Notes: generated by a model from the sequence alone, not told the origin. A DNA stretch of 64,000 bases from Fen-1298 sp050015675 (GCA_050015675.1 JBEKAY010000001.1:248001-312000); one strand, 5' to 3'. Numbered from the stretch's first letter, positions 18,929-27,571 are shown. Numbers and translations: made by a program.

Positions 18929-21256
18929 ATGAAACGACAATTGTTAGCAGGCTGGTTATTTTTTCTTGCTTCCATTTTCACACTTCCTTCCGTCTCACAA
19001 AATAAATACACCTTGAGCGGAACCATCAGGAATGGAGAAACCGGCGAGGCACTCATTGGTGCAATGCTGGTGGTAAAAGAACTTCCCGGCACCGGAGTTA
19101 CCTCGAACGCGTATGGATTTTATTCATTAACATTTCCAAAAGGATCCTACACCATTCTTATCCAGTATCTCGGATTTACGACCCGAAAAGATACACTCCA
19201 TTTCTATCACGATCGATTGATCAATTTTGACCTCACACCAGAAGCGATCGAAGTCGGTGAAGTTGTCGTATCAGGTGAGAGAACAAATACAAACGTTACT
19301 TCCACTGAAGTCGCAGTTAACAAATTGGAGGTAAAGGAAATTCAGTCTATTCCGGTGTTGCTGGGTGAAAAAGATATTTTAAAAACGATTCAATTGCTGC
19401 CCGGTGTGAAATCTGCCGGAGAAGGAAGTACGGGATTCTACGCGCGGGGCGGAGGAACAGATCAGAATTTGATCGTCCTAGACGAAGCGCCGATCTACAA
19501 TTCTTCTCACCTTCTCGGGTTTCTCTCAGTCTTTAACTCCGATGCAATCAAGGATGTGAAAGTTATCACGGGCGGCATTCCGGCAGAATATGGCGGCCGA
19601 CTCTCTTCGGTACTGGACATTCGTACAAACGATGGTAACAACAAAGAATTTGGAGGTTCAGGCGGCATTGGATTGCTGGCATCACGTCTGACTTTAGAAG
19701 GACCTATTGTGGCGGATCAGGGATCGTTCATCATCTCTGGAAGGCGAACATATGCAGATCTTTTCTTTAAACTCTCCAGCGACACCACTATCAACCGAGC
19801 CAGTTTGTATTTCTACGATCTTAATATGAAAGCGAATTATACCTTAGGTGACAAGGATCGATTGTTCCTTTCGGGTTATTTCGGGCGAGACAATTTTAAC
19901 TATCCCAATGTCTTCGGCTTTAACTGGGGAAACACGACCGGCACTCTTCGATGGAATCATATTTTCGGCGACCACCTGTTTTCCAATACATCATTCATCT
20001 TGAGTGATTATGAATACAGCAATAACATTGGAGTAGGCACCAGTCAATTCGATATTACTTCCGGCATTAAGGATCTGAACTTCAAAATGGATTTTCAGTA
20101 TTTCACAAATACTCAAAGCACGCTAAAATTTGGTGTTAACTCTATCTACCATACATTCCTGCCTGGAACGGTTACGGCAGGATCGACCAGCTTTACAAAT
20201 AGCTTGACGATCGAAAACAGATTTGCTCTAGAAAACGCTGCCTATTTTTCTCATGAACTCGATATTGTCAATGGGGTCAAACTTAATTACGGATTGAGAT
20301 TTTCTGCATTCAGTTTATTGGGCCCAGGTCATATCTATTCCTATGATGAAAGCGGGGTTGTTGTCGACACGGCGACGTATCATTCAGGTGACGTGATTAA
20401 AACATATACGAATCTTGAGCCGCGCATCTCTGCGAATGTTCTCTTGGATGAAACGAGTTCCATCAAAGCTTCCTACACACGAACAACACAGTATCTTCAC
20501 CTTTTGTCGAACTCCACAACTTCGAATCCGAGTGATCTGTGGGTTCCAAGCAGCAATAATGTCAAACCACAATTAGCCGATCAGTACGATATAGGATACT
20601 TTAGAAATTTTAATGATAACCAGTTTGAAGCTTCCTTTGAGCTCTATTATAAAAACATGCAGAACCTGATCGATTATAAAAATGGTGCCGATATTCTGTT
20701 GAACCAAAATGTCGAAGCGCTTCTTCTCTATGGAAAAGGACGGAGTTACGGAGCGGAATTGCTTATGAGAAAAAAGTACGGTCAGGTTACTGGCTGGGTA
20801 GGATATACATTATCCAAGACAGAAGAACAATTTGATCAGATCAATAATGGACAAGCATTTCCCGCGCGGCAGGACCGAACACATGATATTTCAGTAGTTG
20901 CAATCTATGACTATTCTAGTACATGGAATTTTTCAGCAACATGGGTGTATAATACTGGAAATGCCGTGACATTTCCAAGTGGTGGATACTGGTTACAGGC
21001 AGAGAATCGGTGGATTCCATTGTATACCGAGAGAAATGGGTATCGAATGCCTGCCTATCATCGTCTGGATTTATCTGCTACATGGAAACTGGGACCAAGA
21101 TCCAATTTGAACTTCTCATTATACAACGCTTATGATAGAATGAATGCCTACTCCATCAACTTTAGACAGGATCCAAATAATCCAAGCAAAACAGAGGCAG
21201 TGCAGACAACCTTTTTCCCGATCATACCATCGGTGACGTATAATTTTAATTTTTAA
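18929..21256 (+). CDS. TonB-dependent receptor with carboxypeptidase-regulatory-like domain
   Basis: A 775-residue outer-membrane receptor. Order of parts: signal peptide (1-25), CarboxypepD_reg-like Ig domain (about 26-110, 'LSGTIRNGETGEALIGAMLV'), plug domain (about 120-230; 'LPGVKSAGEGSTGFYARGGG', 'YGGRLSSVLDIRTNDG') and a 22-strand-type barrel ending in 'IIPSVTYNFNF' with a terminal Phe. It takes up a ligand with energy from TonB/ExbBD. It is followed after 14 bases by a DUF4249 gene, the usual partner of this receptor subclass. The ligand is unknown: no SusD is present, so a glycan SusCD role is unlikely. Confidence 0.92.
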   Translation: MKRQLLAGWLFFLASIFTLPSVSQNKYTLSGTIRNGETGEALIGAMLVVKELPGTGVTSNAYGFYSLTFPKGSYTILIQYLGFTTRKDTLHFYHDRLINFDLTPEAIEVGEVVVSGERTNTNVTSTEVAVNKLEVKEIQSIPVLLGEKDILKTIQLLPGVKSAGEGSTGFYARGGGTDQNLIVLDEAPIYNSSHLLGFLSVFNSDAIKDVKVITGGIPAEYGGRLSSVLDIRTNDGNNKEFGGSGGIGLLASRLTLEGPIVADQGSFIISGRRTYADLFFKLSSDTTINRASLYFYDLNMKANYTLGDKDRLFLSGYFGRDNFNYPNVFGFNWGNTTGTLRWNHIFGDHLFSNTSFILSDYEYSNNIGVGTSQFDITSGIKDLNFKMDFQYFTNTQSTLKFGVNSIYHTFLPGTVTAGSTSFTNSLTIENRFALENAAYFSHELDIVNGVKLNYGLRFSAFSLLGPGHIYSYDESGVVVDTATYHSGDVIKTYTNLEPRISANVLLDETSSIKASYTRTTQYLHLLSNSTTSNPSDLWVPSSNNVKPQLADQYDIGYFRNFNDNQFEASFELYYKNMQNLIDYKNGADILLNQNVEALLLYGKGRSYGAELLMRKKYGQVTGWVGYTLSKTEEQFDQINNGQAFPARQDRTHDISVVAIYDYSSTWNFSATWVYNTGNAVTFPSGGYWLQAENRWIPLYTERNGYRMPAYHRLDLSATWKLGPRSNLNFSLYNAYDRMNAYSINFRQDPNNPSKTEAVQTTFFPIIPSVTYNFNF

Positions 21257-21270
21257 CGGTTAAGGAATTT

Positions 21271-22110
21271 ATGAAAACAAAAAGAGATTTTATTCTTCGA
21301 GTAATATTGTTAATGACACTTGTTTTCATTATTTGGCTTTTATCCGGGTGTCAACAAGTCGTCTCCATTGATCTGAACACAGCAAATCCGCGTGTTGTAG
21401 TCGAAGGCAACATCAAGGATCAACCCGGCCCATATTCAGTTTTCTTGAGTATGACGGGGAGTTACTTTGATACAACTTTGGTCGATCCGCCCATCTCACA
21501 TGCACAAGTGGTAATAACAGATGATGCGGGAAATCGCGACACGTTGAAAGAGGTGATCAGCGGTACCTATCAATCGTCCAAATTGATGGGTGTCCCCGGA
21601 AGAACCTATACACTTTCTGTGATTGCTAACGGAAAGGATTACATGGCGGTAACTTCCATGCCCTCGAAGGTTTATATCGATTCTCTCTATGCGTTGCCAA
21701 GACACAGTTTGGGCGGAGAATCCGGGTATGATATCTACGTATTATTCAAAGACCCACCGGCGTTAGGCAACTATTATCGAATAAATGCTCATTCAAGTGC
21801 CGTGATACCAGCAGATTCAATTGATGGACAGCGGTATCGCCTGTTCACTGATAAATTGACCAATGGCAACGAGATGACAGAAAGAATCCGTGCCGGAAGA
21901 AATGTAAATCCTGGTGATACGATAACGATAGAATTATGTTCGATTGATAAGGCAAGCTATGATTATTTCCACACCCTCAGTGATATTCTCTCTTCCGATC
22001 GGAGTCCGACATCTCTGTCACCTGCAAACCCTAATTCGAACATTAGTGGCGACGCGCTCGGATACTTTTCAGCTTATACGGTTGACACAAAGAAGATCAT
22101 TATTCCATAG
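21271..22110 (+). CDS. DUF4249 domain lipoprotein, partner of TonB receptor
   Basis: A 279-residue outer-membrane-associated protein with lipobox 'WLLSGC' (Cys about 27), then 'QQVVSIDLNTANPRVVVEGNI', the standard start of DUF4249. Later segments ('YSVFLSMTGSYFD', 'ISHAQVVITDDAGN', 'TYTLSVIANGKDYMAVTSMP') fit the beta-rich family. DUF4249 proteins almost always follow a carboxypeptidase-regulatory TonB receptor, as here with a 14-base gap containing AAGGAATTT as ribosome site. It likely forms the surface part of the same uptake complex. Family function has not been shown, and the substrate cannot be inferred. Confidence 0.88.
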   Translation: MKTKRDFILRVILLMTLVFIIWLLSGCQQVVSIDLNTANPRVVVEGNIKDQPGPYSVFLSMTGSYFDTTLVDPPISHAQVVITDDAGNRDTLKEVISGTYQSSKLMGVPGRTYTLSVIANGKDYMAVTSMPSKVYIDSLYALPRHSLGGESGYDIYVLFKDPPALGNYYRINAHSSAVIPADSIDGQRYRLFTDKLTNGNEMTERIRAGRNVNPGDTITIELCSIDKASYDYFHTLSDILSSDRSPTSLSPANPNSNISGDALGYFSAYTVDTKKIIIP

Positions 22111-22182
22111 ATATTAGAGAGACAGGCGTTCTTGCGATTGAGATTGTGGAATAGAAAAAAGAAATATAAAGGTGCACTAATT

Positions 22183-22626
22183 CTATTTCAAACCGTACTT
22201 TTTTAGATGCAAGTACGCAAGATAAGCAACGCCACCCATTTCGATCGATCCCAGAATTGTCCTCAACGTCCGATATTCCTCCTGCTTTGTCAGTTCTTGT
22301 TTCCAGGCGGATTGAAGATCGATTTTTGTTTTATACGTCCAAGAAAAAGGCGGCATTGGAACAGTAAGTGATTGGTGGAGGAAATCGGAAAAGTTCACTT
22401 GTGTATCTCCGTATGAATGAGGAATTATAAGTGCGGGTTTAACAAGAAATAATTCCGGATCATAAAAACGCGATCTTTTTATTGAAGTGTCTTGCTGTTG
22501 CACACTTTTCTGTTCTTGTCCATTGGCTGGATGTATGAACGTAAAAATAAGAAATATGATACCGGATAATTTCGCGCCGATATTAAACGATTGCTTAGAG
22601 TTGGAATTATTTTTTATAAGGTTCAT
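22183..22626 (-). CDS. secreted hypothetical protein
   Basis: A 147-residue protein that I do not recognise. It has a long n-region, a hydrophobic signal (about 20-36, 'LSGIIFLIFTFIHPANG') and a polar remainder with 'SWTYKTKIDLQSAWKQEL' and a possible weak C-terminal membrane-associated helix ('MGGVAYLAYLHLKKYG'). It faces the DUF4249 gene tail to tail. Similar short proteins in this group are conserved but unstudied. It is not bounded by the recombination boxes seen to its right, so it probably belongs to the stable chromosome rather than to the cassette region. Confidence 0.6.
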   Translation of the reverse strand: MNLIKNNSNSKQSFNIGAKLSGIIFLIFTFIHPANGQEQKSVQQQDTSIKRSRFYDPELFLVKPALIIPHSYGDTQVNFSDFLHQSLTVPMPPFSWTYKTKIDLQSAWKQELTKQEEYRTLRTILGSIEMGGVAYLAYLHLKKYGLK

Positions 22627-22680
22627 ACAAATATCCTTACTCTAAATTTGATTCATCCAAATCAAACGTATCCACATCTA

Positions 22681-23058
22681 CTACACGATTGTTTTTCGGA
22701 ATTCCAACAGCTCAACAGGTACACCATTGTCGAGGATCATGGCAACTTTCACTCCCTCTGACGGTGAACTCACTTCACTCAACAGAGCATGACCGACAAG
22801 TGCGGCATCGAGATCGTCCACTTCAAAGGCGATGTGTGGTACTGTTTTGATGAATTCGGAGATCTGACAGTCTGGCTCGAAGCGCATCCACTCGACACCA
22901 TAAGGACTCGTGTCAAAGCCTGACACATACATTTTTAGATGAGGCAGGTAACGCTCACCTGGACGCGAAATCGAAGTAGGAATGCCTAAGTGGTGATATC
23001 GCCAGCCTAATTTGGCAACAGCAAATGGTGGTTCGTCATCCTGACGTTTTTGTTGCAT
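22681..23058 (-). CDS. VOC (glyoxalase/bleomycin-resistance) superfamily protein
   Basis: A 125-residue single-domain protein with the VOC pattern: 'KLGWRYHHLGIPTS' at the first metal-ligand strand, 'VPHIAFEVDDLDAAL' in the middle and 'VPVELLEFRK' at the end, giving His and Glu residues in metal-ligand-like positions. VOC proteins bind a metal and act as lyases, dioxygenases or drug-binding proteins; the substrate here is unknown. It has the size and type of a typical integron cassette gene and is the leftmost of a series of minus-strand small genes. A MITE-like element (23126-23263) separates its start from the nearest recombination box (23332). Confidence 0.8.
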   Translation of the reverse strand: MQQKRQDDEPPFAVAKLGWRYHHLGIPTSISRPGERYLPHLKMYVSGFDTSPYGVEWMRFEPDCQISEFIKTVPHIAFEVDDLDAALVGHALLSEVSSPSEGVKVAMILDNGVPVELLEFRKTIV

Positions 23059-23125
23059 AAGGTTTCCTGATAACTGATGTTACACATCGATTAATTTTTA
23101 TTAAAGGATTTATAGTTCCTTATAT

Positions 23126-23263
23126 GGTTGTCCACCTCCCTGCCGTCCCTAGAATGAGATATTGCATATTGAAAAGTATCATACTTCGGGACGGTTTCCC
23201 CTCCTCAAACGAGGAGGGGAGAAAGGCCTGCCTGCCGGTAGGCAGGGGTGGTGTACTTTATTC
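23126..23263. mobile_element. MITE-like element, copy 1
   Basis: About 138 bases bounded by GTTGTCCACCTCCC and GGGGTGGTGTACTTTATTC, which are imperfect inverted repeats of each other. Inside are 'TTTCCCCTCCTCAAACGAGG' and a GCCTGCCTGCCGGTAGGCAGG-type hairpin. The same ends and core occur in reverse orientation at 32641-32746. There is no coding capacity, so it would be a non-autonomous element. Confidence 0.7.
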
Positions 23264-23331
23264 CATTACATATGTTTATCAGTATAAAAGATGGTTTTGT
23301 GTAACATCAGCTGATAATATTATTATTGGTT

Positions 23332-23340
23332 GCCTAACGG
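23332..23340. other. attC-like core box GCCTAACGG
   Basis: Matches the integron R-box consensus RYYYAAC followed by GG. It lies just after the LysE stop in the minus direction, where a cassette junction is expected. I cannot find a good partner box within 100 bases, so the site is partial or decayed. Confidence 0.45.
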
Positions 23341-23383
23341 ACCGAAACTCATGCCGAAGTGATTTCTTCGGGGAAGCGACTGG

Positions 23384-24004
23384 TCATGCCGCCACTCCTC
23401 TCAGCAGACTCGACACAATCTGATACACGCCAAGCATCGCGAGCGTTACTGCTGATATAAGAATAAGTGGCCGCCTGCCGCCTGATCCCAGAAAGCGCGT
23501 TGTTCCGAAAAGGAAAATAGTACAAGCTAAAACAATGACCATCGTTGTGTAAAAGGCGATGATGAGCGCTACTGCGCTCGTAGGACTTTGATGCCATGCT
23601 GCCAGGACAGCAGGTCCTAGAACCAAACTCCAGCCGAGATAGGGGTTGGGATTGAGGAGATTGATTGTGGACGCTTGAACAAGCGTCCGTGGCACCGAGT
23701 CGTTGATGTTTGACTCTGTCGTGATCTGTTGTCTCCATTGTCTGTAACTTGCCCAGGCCAAATAGATCAGAAAAATACCACCTGCTGCTTGTAGAATTCT
23801 GTTCACTGTTTCAGGGATGCGATTGAGTACAAGCAAAGCGAGAAGTGCGATAGGCCCATCACTGAGAAGTGGGGCGAAAGAGGCAGGCAGTGTGCGTCGC
23901 CACCCTTTCTGCACAACGCTGGATAGAAGAAATGCTTGCAATGGACCTGGCTGAATAGCAGCAGCGAAAGCGAAACCGCATCCAATGAGGAGATATTCAA
24001 ACAT
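23384..24004 (-). CDS. LysE family translocator
   Basis: A 206-residue inner-membrane exporter of the LysE/RhtB family, with six hydrophobic segments and the family landmarks 'AAIQPGPLQAFLLSS' near the N-terminus and 'TINLLNPNPYLGW' at about 128-140. Relatives export amino acids (lysine, threonine, homoserine) or other small metabolites; the substrate here is unknown. GGAC-type ribosome site precedes the ATG. It is flanked by GCCTAACGG-type boxes on both sides and is on the minus strand like its neighbours, as expected for a gene cassette. A 9-bp hairpin (GGACGCTTG/CAAGCGTCC at 23669-23688) lies inside the gene. Confidence 0.9.
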   Translation of the reverse strand: MFEYLLIGCGFAFAAAIQPGPLQAFLLSSVVQKGWRRTLPASFAPLLSDGPIALLALLVLNRIPETVNRILQAAGGIFLIYLAWASYRQWRQQITTESNINDSVPRTLVQASTINLLNPNPYLGWSLVLGPAVLAAWHQSPTSAVALIIAFYTTMVIVLACTIFLFGTTRFLGSGGRRPLILISAVTLAMLGVYQIVSSLLRGVAA

Positions 24005-24048
24005 TCTTTTTAGTCCTTCTTGTTAACATTCGTATCGAGCGGCCTATT

Positions 24049-24057
24049 CCGTTAGGC
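24049..24057. other. attC-like core box CCGTTAGGC
   Basis: GTTRRRY-type integron box 47 bases before the LysE start. On the plus strand it points the opposite way from the other isolated boxes, so it would be the other half-site type (R'') of the preceding cassette junction. Confidence 0.45.
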
Positions 24058-24098
24058 TGCATTGTTACGTCAGGATTAGTTGTTGGCTAGCCAGCGTT

Positions 24099-24467
24099 CT
24101 ATTTTATAAGATAAGAACCTAAAGTTATGAGTGCCAAAAGAATAGCCAGACCTGAAACAATTAATGCAATCACAATTCTGTCAGAGATAACTTTCATTCC
24201 AAGTGATATGTCATTAAGTTGTTCAGCAATTCTTTGAACTAATTCTGCTTGTTCAACTTCGTTTCTTTCCAAATCAGATATTCTCTTTGCAAGTTCCTTT
24301 AATGAAATCGAAGGATTTCTTGCTGTGTTCTTAATGTCTTCTTTTTCATGAGGAAACCAACGCTTCTGGACGCTATCGTAAATATTCCCGGCTGCTTCTA
24401 CTATGCTTGGACCATATTTTAAAATTTTATCCCACGGGATTTTTGATACTATTTGTCCGGCACTCAT
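24099..24467 (-). CDS. small hypothetical protein with C-terminal membrane helix
   Basis: A 122-residue protein that I do not recognise. It starts 'MSAGQIVSKIPWDKILKYGP', has a coiled-coil-like middle ('LKELAKRISDLERNEVEQAELVQRIAEQL') and ends in one strong transmembrane helix ('IVIALIVSGLAILLALITLG'). The frame is open upstream to 24530, but the start at 24467 has AGGAG eight bases before it and the extra residues would run through the recombination box at 24503. A tail-anchored coiled-coil protein of this type is common in integron cassettes and near defence genes; no function is known. Confidence 0.75.
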   Translation of the reverse strand: MSAGQIVSKIPWDKILKYGPSIVEAAGNIYDSVQKRWFPHEKEDIKNTARNPSISLKELAKRISDLERNEVEQAELVQRIAEQLNDISLGMKVISDRIVIALIVSGLAILLALITLGSYLIK

Positions 24468-24502
24468 ATAAAATCTCCTGTAATAATTTAAAGATTGTGC
24501 TT

Positions 24503-24511
24503 GTTTAACGG
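24503..24511. other. attC-like core box GTTTAACGG
   Basis: Fits RYYYAAC plus GG, 36 bases upstream of the start of the tail-anchored protein on the minus strand. Same position relative to the gene as the boxes at 25315 and 27824. Confidence 0.45.
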
Positions 24512-24538
24512 ATGGCAACTGCACAAACAAATTAACTA

Positions 24539-25030
24539 TTAATCGAACTCCTTACGAGGCTTGGATTGTTCCAGTCCAACCTTGCCAATTATGATATCTG
24601 CTTTGAAATAATTTTCACCTCTTATTGGTGCACCTGATAACCGTCGGAGCATAGCAAGTTGACCAACATGCGTGAAAGCATCGGCAATCGGTCCTTGAAA
24701 CAATTTATCTAATGGGCATGCGATTGGTGCATTGCTTGCTAAGTATGTATCGAACTTCTGCAAAGAATCACAGAAGCGGACAACCTCACGAATCCAATCC
24801 TGAGGATGCGAATCATGCCAAATCTCCTCGCCTTTCGACATTGAAAGCGCCCAATCAAAAAGGTCGCCCATATGAGCAAGGATTTCAACAGGTGTTCGTG
24901 ATTTTGCATCCAAGCGAAAGGATGCAAAAGTATCAGGAGTAGCACCACGGAGAGTTTTCGTTGCTCGATAAGCCAAGCTGGCAACAATGTGCCGAAACAT
25001 TTCACGGTTGGGTCCAGAATTCGATGTCAT
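24539..25030 (-). CDS. DinB/YfiT-like four-helix protein
   Basis: A 163-residue soluble protein whose helical pattern and spaced histidines ('ILAHMGDLFDWAL' near 50-62 and 'THVGQLAMLRRLSG' near 121-134) fit the DinB/YfiT metal-binding four-helix-bundle superfamily. Members use a His triad to bind Zn or Ni and act as thiol-dependent transferases or hydrolases; the substrate is unknown. It has a GAGG-type ribosome site. Gene size, minus orientation and the flanking palindromic junctions at 24503 and 25050 make it a likely cassette gene. It could also be a distant relative not in DinB proper. Confidence 0.7.
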   Translation of the reverse strand: MTSNSGPNREMFRHIVASLAYRATKTLRGATPDTFASFRLDAKSRTPVEILAHMGDLFDWALSMSKGEEIWHDSHPQDWIREVVRFCDSLQKFDTYLASNAPIACPLDKLFQGPIADAFTHVGQLAMLRRLSGAPIRGENYFKADIIIGKVGLEQSKPRKEFD

Positions 25031-25049
25031 AATATAATCCTCTATAATG

Positions 25050-25074
25050 CAGCCGCTAATTAGGCAGCGTTATG
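25050..25074. other. attC-like palindromic junction
   Basis: GCAGCCGC TAATTA GGCAGCGTTATG: a short inverted repeat (GCCGC/GGCAGC around TAATTA) ending in GTTATG, about 20 bases upstream of the DinB-like start on the minus strand. It resembles the short attC sites of environmental cassettes. Confidence 0.4.
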
Positions 25075-25085
25075 TAAAAATACTT

Positions 25086-25265
25086 CTACTTTGTCTTCGG
25101 TTCAGCTTCTGTAACCTTTTTGAAAATTATTTTATGCAAAGCCCATTTTCCACAAGTCGAACACTTTTCATAGGTGTGAGTGAATAGTTGCACTCTAAAT
25201 TTTGTGAATTGAGTTTCATATTCTGTGTTGCAGGATAAACATCTGACAGTCTTCAGACTTATCAT
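25086..25265 (-). CDS. small zinc-ribbon protein
   Basis: A 59-residue protein with two CxxC knuckles, 'CLSCNTEY' and 'KCSTCGKWA', so a zinc ribbon. The frame allows a start five codons earlier (25280), but AAGGAGG there is placed exactly as ribosome site for the ATG at 25265. The basic C-terminus ('HKIIFKKVTEAEPKTK') might contact nucleic acid or protein. Function unknown. It lies between two cassette-type junctions and is too small for any pathway assignment. Confidence 0.7.
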   Translation of the reverse strand: MISLKTVRCLSCNTEYETQFTKFRVQLFTHTYEKCSTCGKWALHKIIFKKVTEAEPKTK

Positions 25266-25314
25266 ATCATCCTCCTTCAATAAGTTCGATCCTTTAATGA
25301 AGTCTTTATGAGCC

Positions 25315-25323
25315 GCCTAACGG
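25315..25323. other. attC-like core box GCCTAACGG
   Basis: Consensus R-box 50 bases upstream of the zinc-ribbon start. Right of it, 25324-25505 holds no gene that I can support. Confidence 0.5.
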
Positions 25324-25505
25324 TTGGTGGGTGCTCATCTCGCCCTCCGCCAAAGAGCTGGTCGTCAGACTGCGACGGATTCATCGAGCGGACAAGTAAG
25401 ATGTTGCAAGGATAAATTCCAGATTGTCATTCAAATAATTTTCTTCTCGAACTGTTTCCCAGTAGAGCAACTCTCAATTTGACCATCAGAACTCTATACT
25501 TATTA

Positions 25506-25606
25506 TTAATGAAGCAGCAGCATCTTCTTCGTTTCAACAAACCGCTTATTAGGATCCCCTGCCTTGCCAAATAAGTGAGTGCCGTGTTACCATTGGACGA
25601 AAGATA
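25506..25606 (-). pseudogene. remnant of a T9SS C-terminal sorting domain
   Basis: On the minus strand the frame ending at TAA 25508-25506 reads 'GDPNKRFVETKKMLLLH', which is the normal last part of a T9SS type A sorting domain ('AGDP...FVETKKMLLL'). Just before it, 'GTHLFGKA' aligns with the usual 'GTYFYRLQAG', and 'LSSNG' precedes it in another frame after an in-frame TAA. So the domain is frame-broken and no upstream protein is left. It probably marks an older chromosomal gene destroyed by insertions in the cassette region. Confidence 0.55.
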
Positions 25607-25722
25607 CCGGGCATTGTCCCGACTTGTTGGGATATTTTAGTTTTTAGTGGTTGCATTTCCTCTCACATAACTTGCGACAAGGAGAAAAGAAAAATCATAA
25701 GTTCAAAGCAATAGTATAATAA

Positions 25723-26985
25723 TTATACCTCAATCTTTTTTCCTTTCGTTTCGGGAAATACCCAGATCCATGCGCCGGTCAGCAATGCAAAAAGGGCGGC
25801 GAGCGAGATGCCGCCTCCGAGCCCGTACTTCTCGGCAATCACTGCAATGATCACGGGTGTGAAAAACTGCACGCCGCGTGCAAGGTTAAACGCCGAGCCC
25901 ATTGCCGTGTTGCGAATTGAAGTAGGAAACAGCTCGGAAAAGAGCGGGCCGTATCCGCTGAACATACCCGTCCCATAACCGACGAGAAACATGAAAGCCA
26001 ATGCAAGCGAAGGAAAAACGACAACGACGTCCCACATCAATGTGATCATGATTAAGCCGATCGCCATGATGCAGGAATAGATCGAATATGCCGGCCTCCT
26101 ACCAAGCGTGTCTGCCGCATAGCCGAAAGTGAGATATCCGATCAGCCCGCCTGCTTGTGCTACCAACATCCACACAGCCGATTTTGCAATCGTGAATTGC
26201 CTCTGCTGTTGGAGATATCCGGGCAGCCAGCTGTATGTGAACCAATATGCCGACATATCAAAGATTGCAAGAATAAGAGCTTTTGAGAATATGACTCTAT
26301 GTTTGGGAGAGAACAACTGTAAGAATTTGCTCCGTCGTTCGGCGGCAACTGTTTCCACGGAACATGCACCTTCTGTGCTCAATCGTTTTCGTTCAAGCCA
26401 TATATCGGATTCAGGGAGTCTCTTTCGGATGAAAACGACGAGCAGGGCGGGAAGGACGGAGAGAAAGAAACATAACCGCCATCCGATCTCTGGTGCAATA
26501 AATCCACCGACGAGCGATGCAAGCACAATACCGAACGGAGCGCCGGTTTGCATCACGGCGCCATATCTCCCGCGTACCTTGGGCGGAAAGGATTCACCTA
26601 CATATGTCTGGCCGGTTGCCCACTCGCCGCCGACACCGAGGCCGGTAATGATTCTAAAGAGCAACAGTACTTCGAGCGATGAAGCTAACCCGCATAGGAA
26701 TGTTCCAACGCTGTACGTGAGTATAGTCCATTGCAGTACGCTCTTCCGGCCGAAGCGGTCAGAGAGAATACCGAAAATTACTCCGCCGATCGCAGTCGCG
26801 GCAAGAGATGCGCCAAGTACATACGAAAGCCCGACATTCGAGAGATGAAGCTCCTTGCCGATTGGAATGAGGAGGAATGAGAACAGAATGAGGTCATAGA
26901 AATCAAATACCCATCCTGCCCAGCTCATGAGAAGGATTTCGTAATGTTGTTTTACTGGTTTTTCGTATTCACTCAGGAGTGGCAT
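25723..26985 (-). CDS. MFS transporter (sugar/organic-acid type)
   Basis: A 420-residue major facilitator with 12 predicted helices. Signature loops are 'GILSDRFGRKSVLQW' (loop 2-3) and 'YAADTLGRRPAYS' (loop 8-9), plus 'RIITGLGVGGEWATGQTYVGESFP', typical of the metabolite:H+ symporter/sialic-acid and aromatic-acid group. The substrate cannot be set. The gene starts 12 bases after the SnoaL-like gene on the same strand and is probably co-transcribed with it. At 1.26 kb it is long for a single cassette, but a two-gene cassette with the SnoaL gene is possible. Higher GC than its neighbours suggests separate origin. Confidence 0.88.
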   Translation of the reverse strand: MPLLSEYEKPVKQHYEILLMSWAGWVFDFYDLILFSFLLIPIGKELHLSNVGLSYVLGASLAATAIGGVIFGILSDRFGRKSVLQWTILTYSVGTFLCGLASSLEVLLLFRIITGLGVGGEWATGQTYVGESFPPKVRGRYGAVMQTGAPFGIVLASLVGGFIAPEIGWRLCFFLSVLPALLVVFIRKRLPESDIWLERKRLSTEGACSVETVAAERRSKFLQLFSPKHRVIFSKALILAIFDMSAYWFTYSWLPGYLQQQRQFTIAKSAVWMLVAQAGGLIGYLTFGYAADTLGRRPAYSIYSCIMAIGLIMITLMWDVVVVFPSLALAFMFLVGYGTGMFSGYGPLFSELFPTSIRNTAMGSAFNLARGVQFFTPVIIAVIAEKYGLGGGISLAALFALLTGAWIWVFPETKGKKIEV

Positions 26986-26997
26986 GGTGATTCTGTT

Positions 26998-27399
26998 CTA
27001 TTGTGAGTTCGTCTTGTTTTTACTGATAATGTCATAGGGAATTTTTGAATCAGCATAAACTTGCCACAAATGAATTTTTCCATTCTTGGTGATTGCTTTC
27101 CACGAAGCGGGCAGGTGCCAATAATTTTCCTTTCTATCGCTCAGCCCTTGAAAAGTACCGCTTGCAAAACCAAATGCGGCGATGGTATCTCCATTGAGAA
27201 ATATTTCTGTGATTTCGATTTTATAGTCGGGAAACAATTGAAAGTATCCGATCCATCCCGCCCTCATTTTTTCTTTACCTGCAACTTCGTTGCCGTGAGA
27301 ATCAATGAATGTATGATCGTCTGTCATAAGTGCACAGATCTTGTCAACGTTGTGTTCGTTGATTGCCTCAACAAAGTTATGGATAATCTGCTCAGTCAT
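26998..27399 (-). CDS. SnoaL-like / NTF2-fold protein
   Basis: A 133-residue SnoaL-like protein: 'FVEAINEHNVDKICALMTDDHTFIDSHGNEVAGKEKMRAGW' in type, with Asp and His in the usual pocket positions, followed by 'FPDYKIEITEIFLNGDTIAAFG'. NTF2-fold proteins of this kind are polyketide cyclases, isomerases or unknown ligand binders. It lies directly before the MFS gene (12-base gap), so perhaps it modifies the transporter's substrate. An attC-like repeat begins 44 bases upstream of its start. Such proteins are frequent in cassette arrays. Function not known. Confidence 0.82.
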   Translation of the reverse strand: MTEQIIHNFVEAINEHNVDKICALMTDDHTFIDSHGNEVAGKEKMRAGWIGYFQLFPDYKIEITEIFLNGDTIAAFGFASGTFQGLSDRKENYWHLPASWKAITKNGKIHLWQVYADSKIPYDIISKNKTNSQ

Positions 27400-27443
27400 T
27401 TTTATTTACACAATAACCGTATAATAAAAAGCGGGCACTTATT

Positions 27444-27550
27444 CCGTCTGTTAGTGAGCGCCGAAAGCGCCATCCCGCCACTTTAGATTAAATATTGATA
27501 GCGGGACTTGCCTGCCCCGCTGCTTTTTAGCGGGGAGCGCCTCGTTAGAC
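27444..27550. repeat. attC-like repeat, copy A
   Basis: Starts CCGTCTGTTAGTGAGCGCC and ends GAGCGCCTCGTTAGACGG, so the ends are inverted copies carrying a GTTAGAC box. Inside is a perfect CCCCGCT/AGCGGGG hairpin. About 95 bases match copy B (28011-28119) with only two differences. In the minus direction it follows directly on the stop of the 72-residue gene, as an attC site would. Confidence 0.65.
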
Positions 27551-27571
27551 GGCACTAAATAATATTTTGAT

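Noticed and set aside
23124..23423. 99-codon plus-strand frame
   Set aside because: It runs through the MITE-like element and into the LysE gene on the other strand; no ribosome site.
23669..23688. GGACGCTTG/CAAGCGTCC hairpin inside lysE
   Set aside because: It could be a repeat or regulatory hairpin, but it encodes residues just before the conserved LLNPNP motif, so protein coding explains it well enough.
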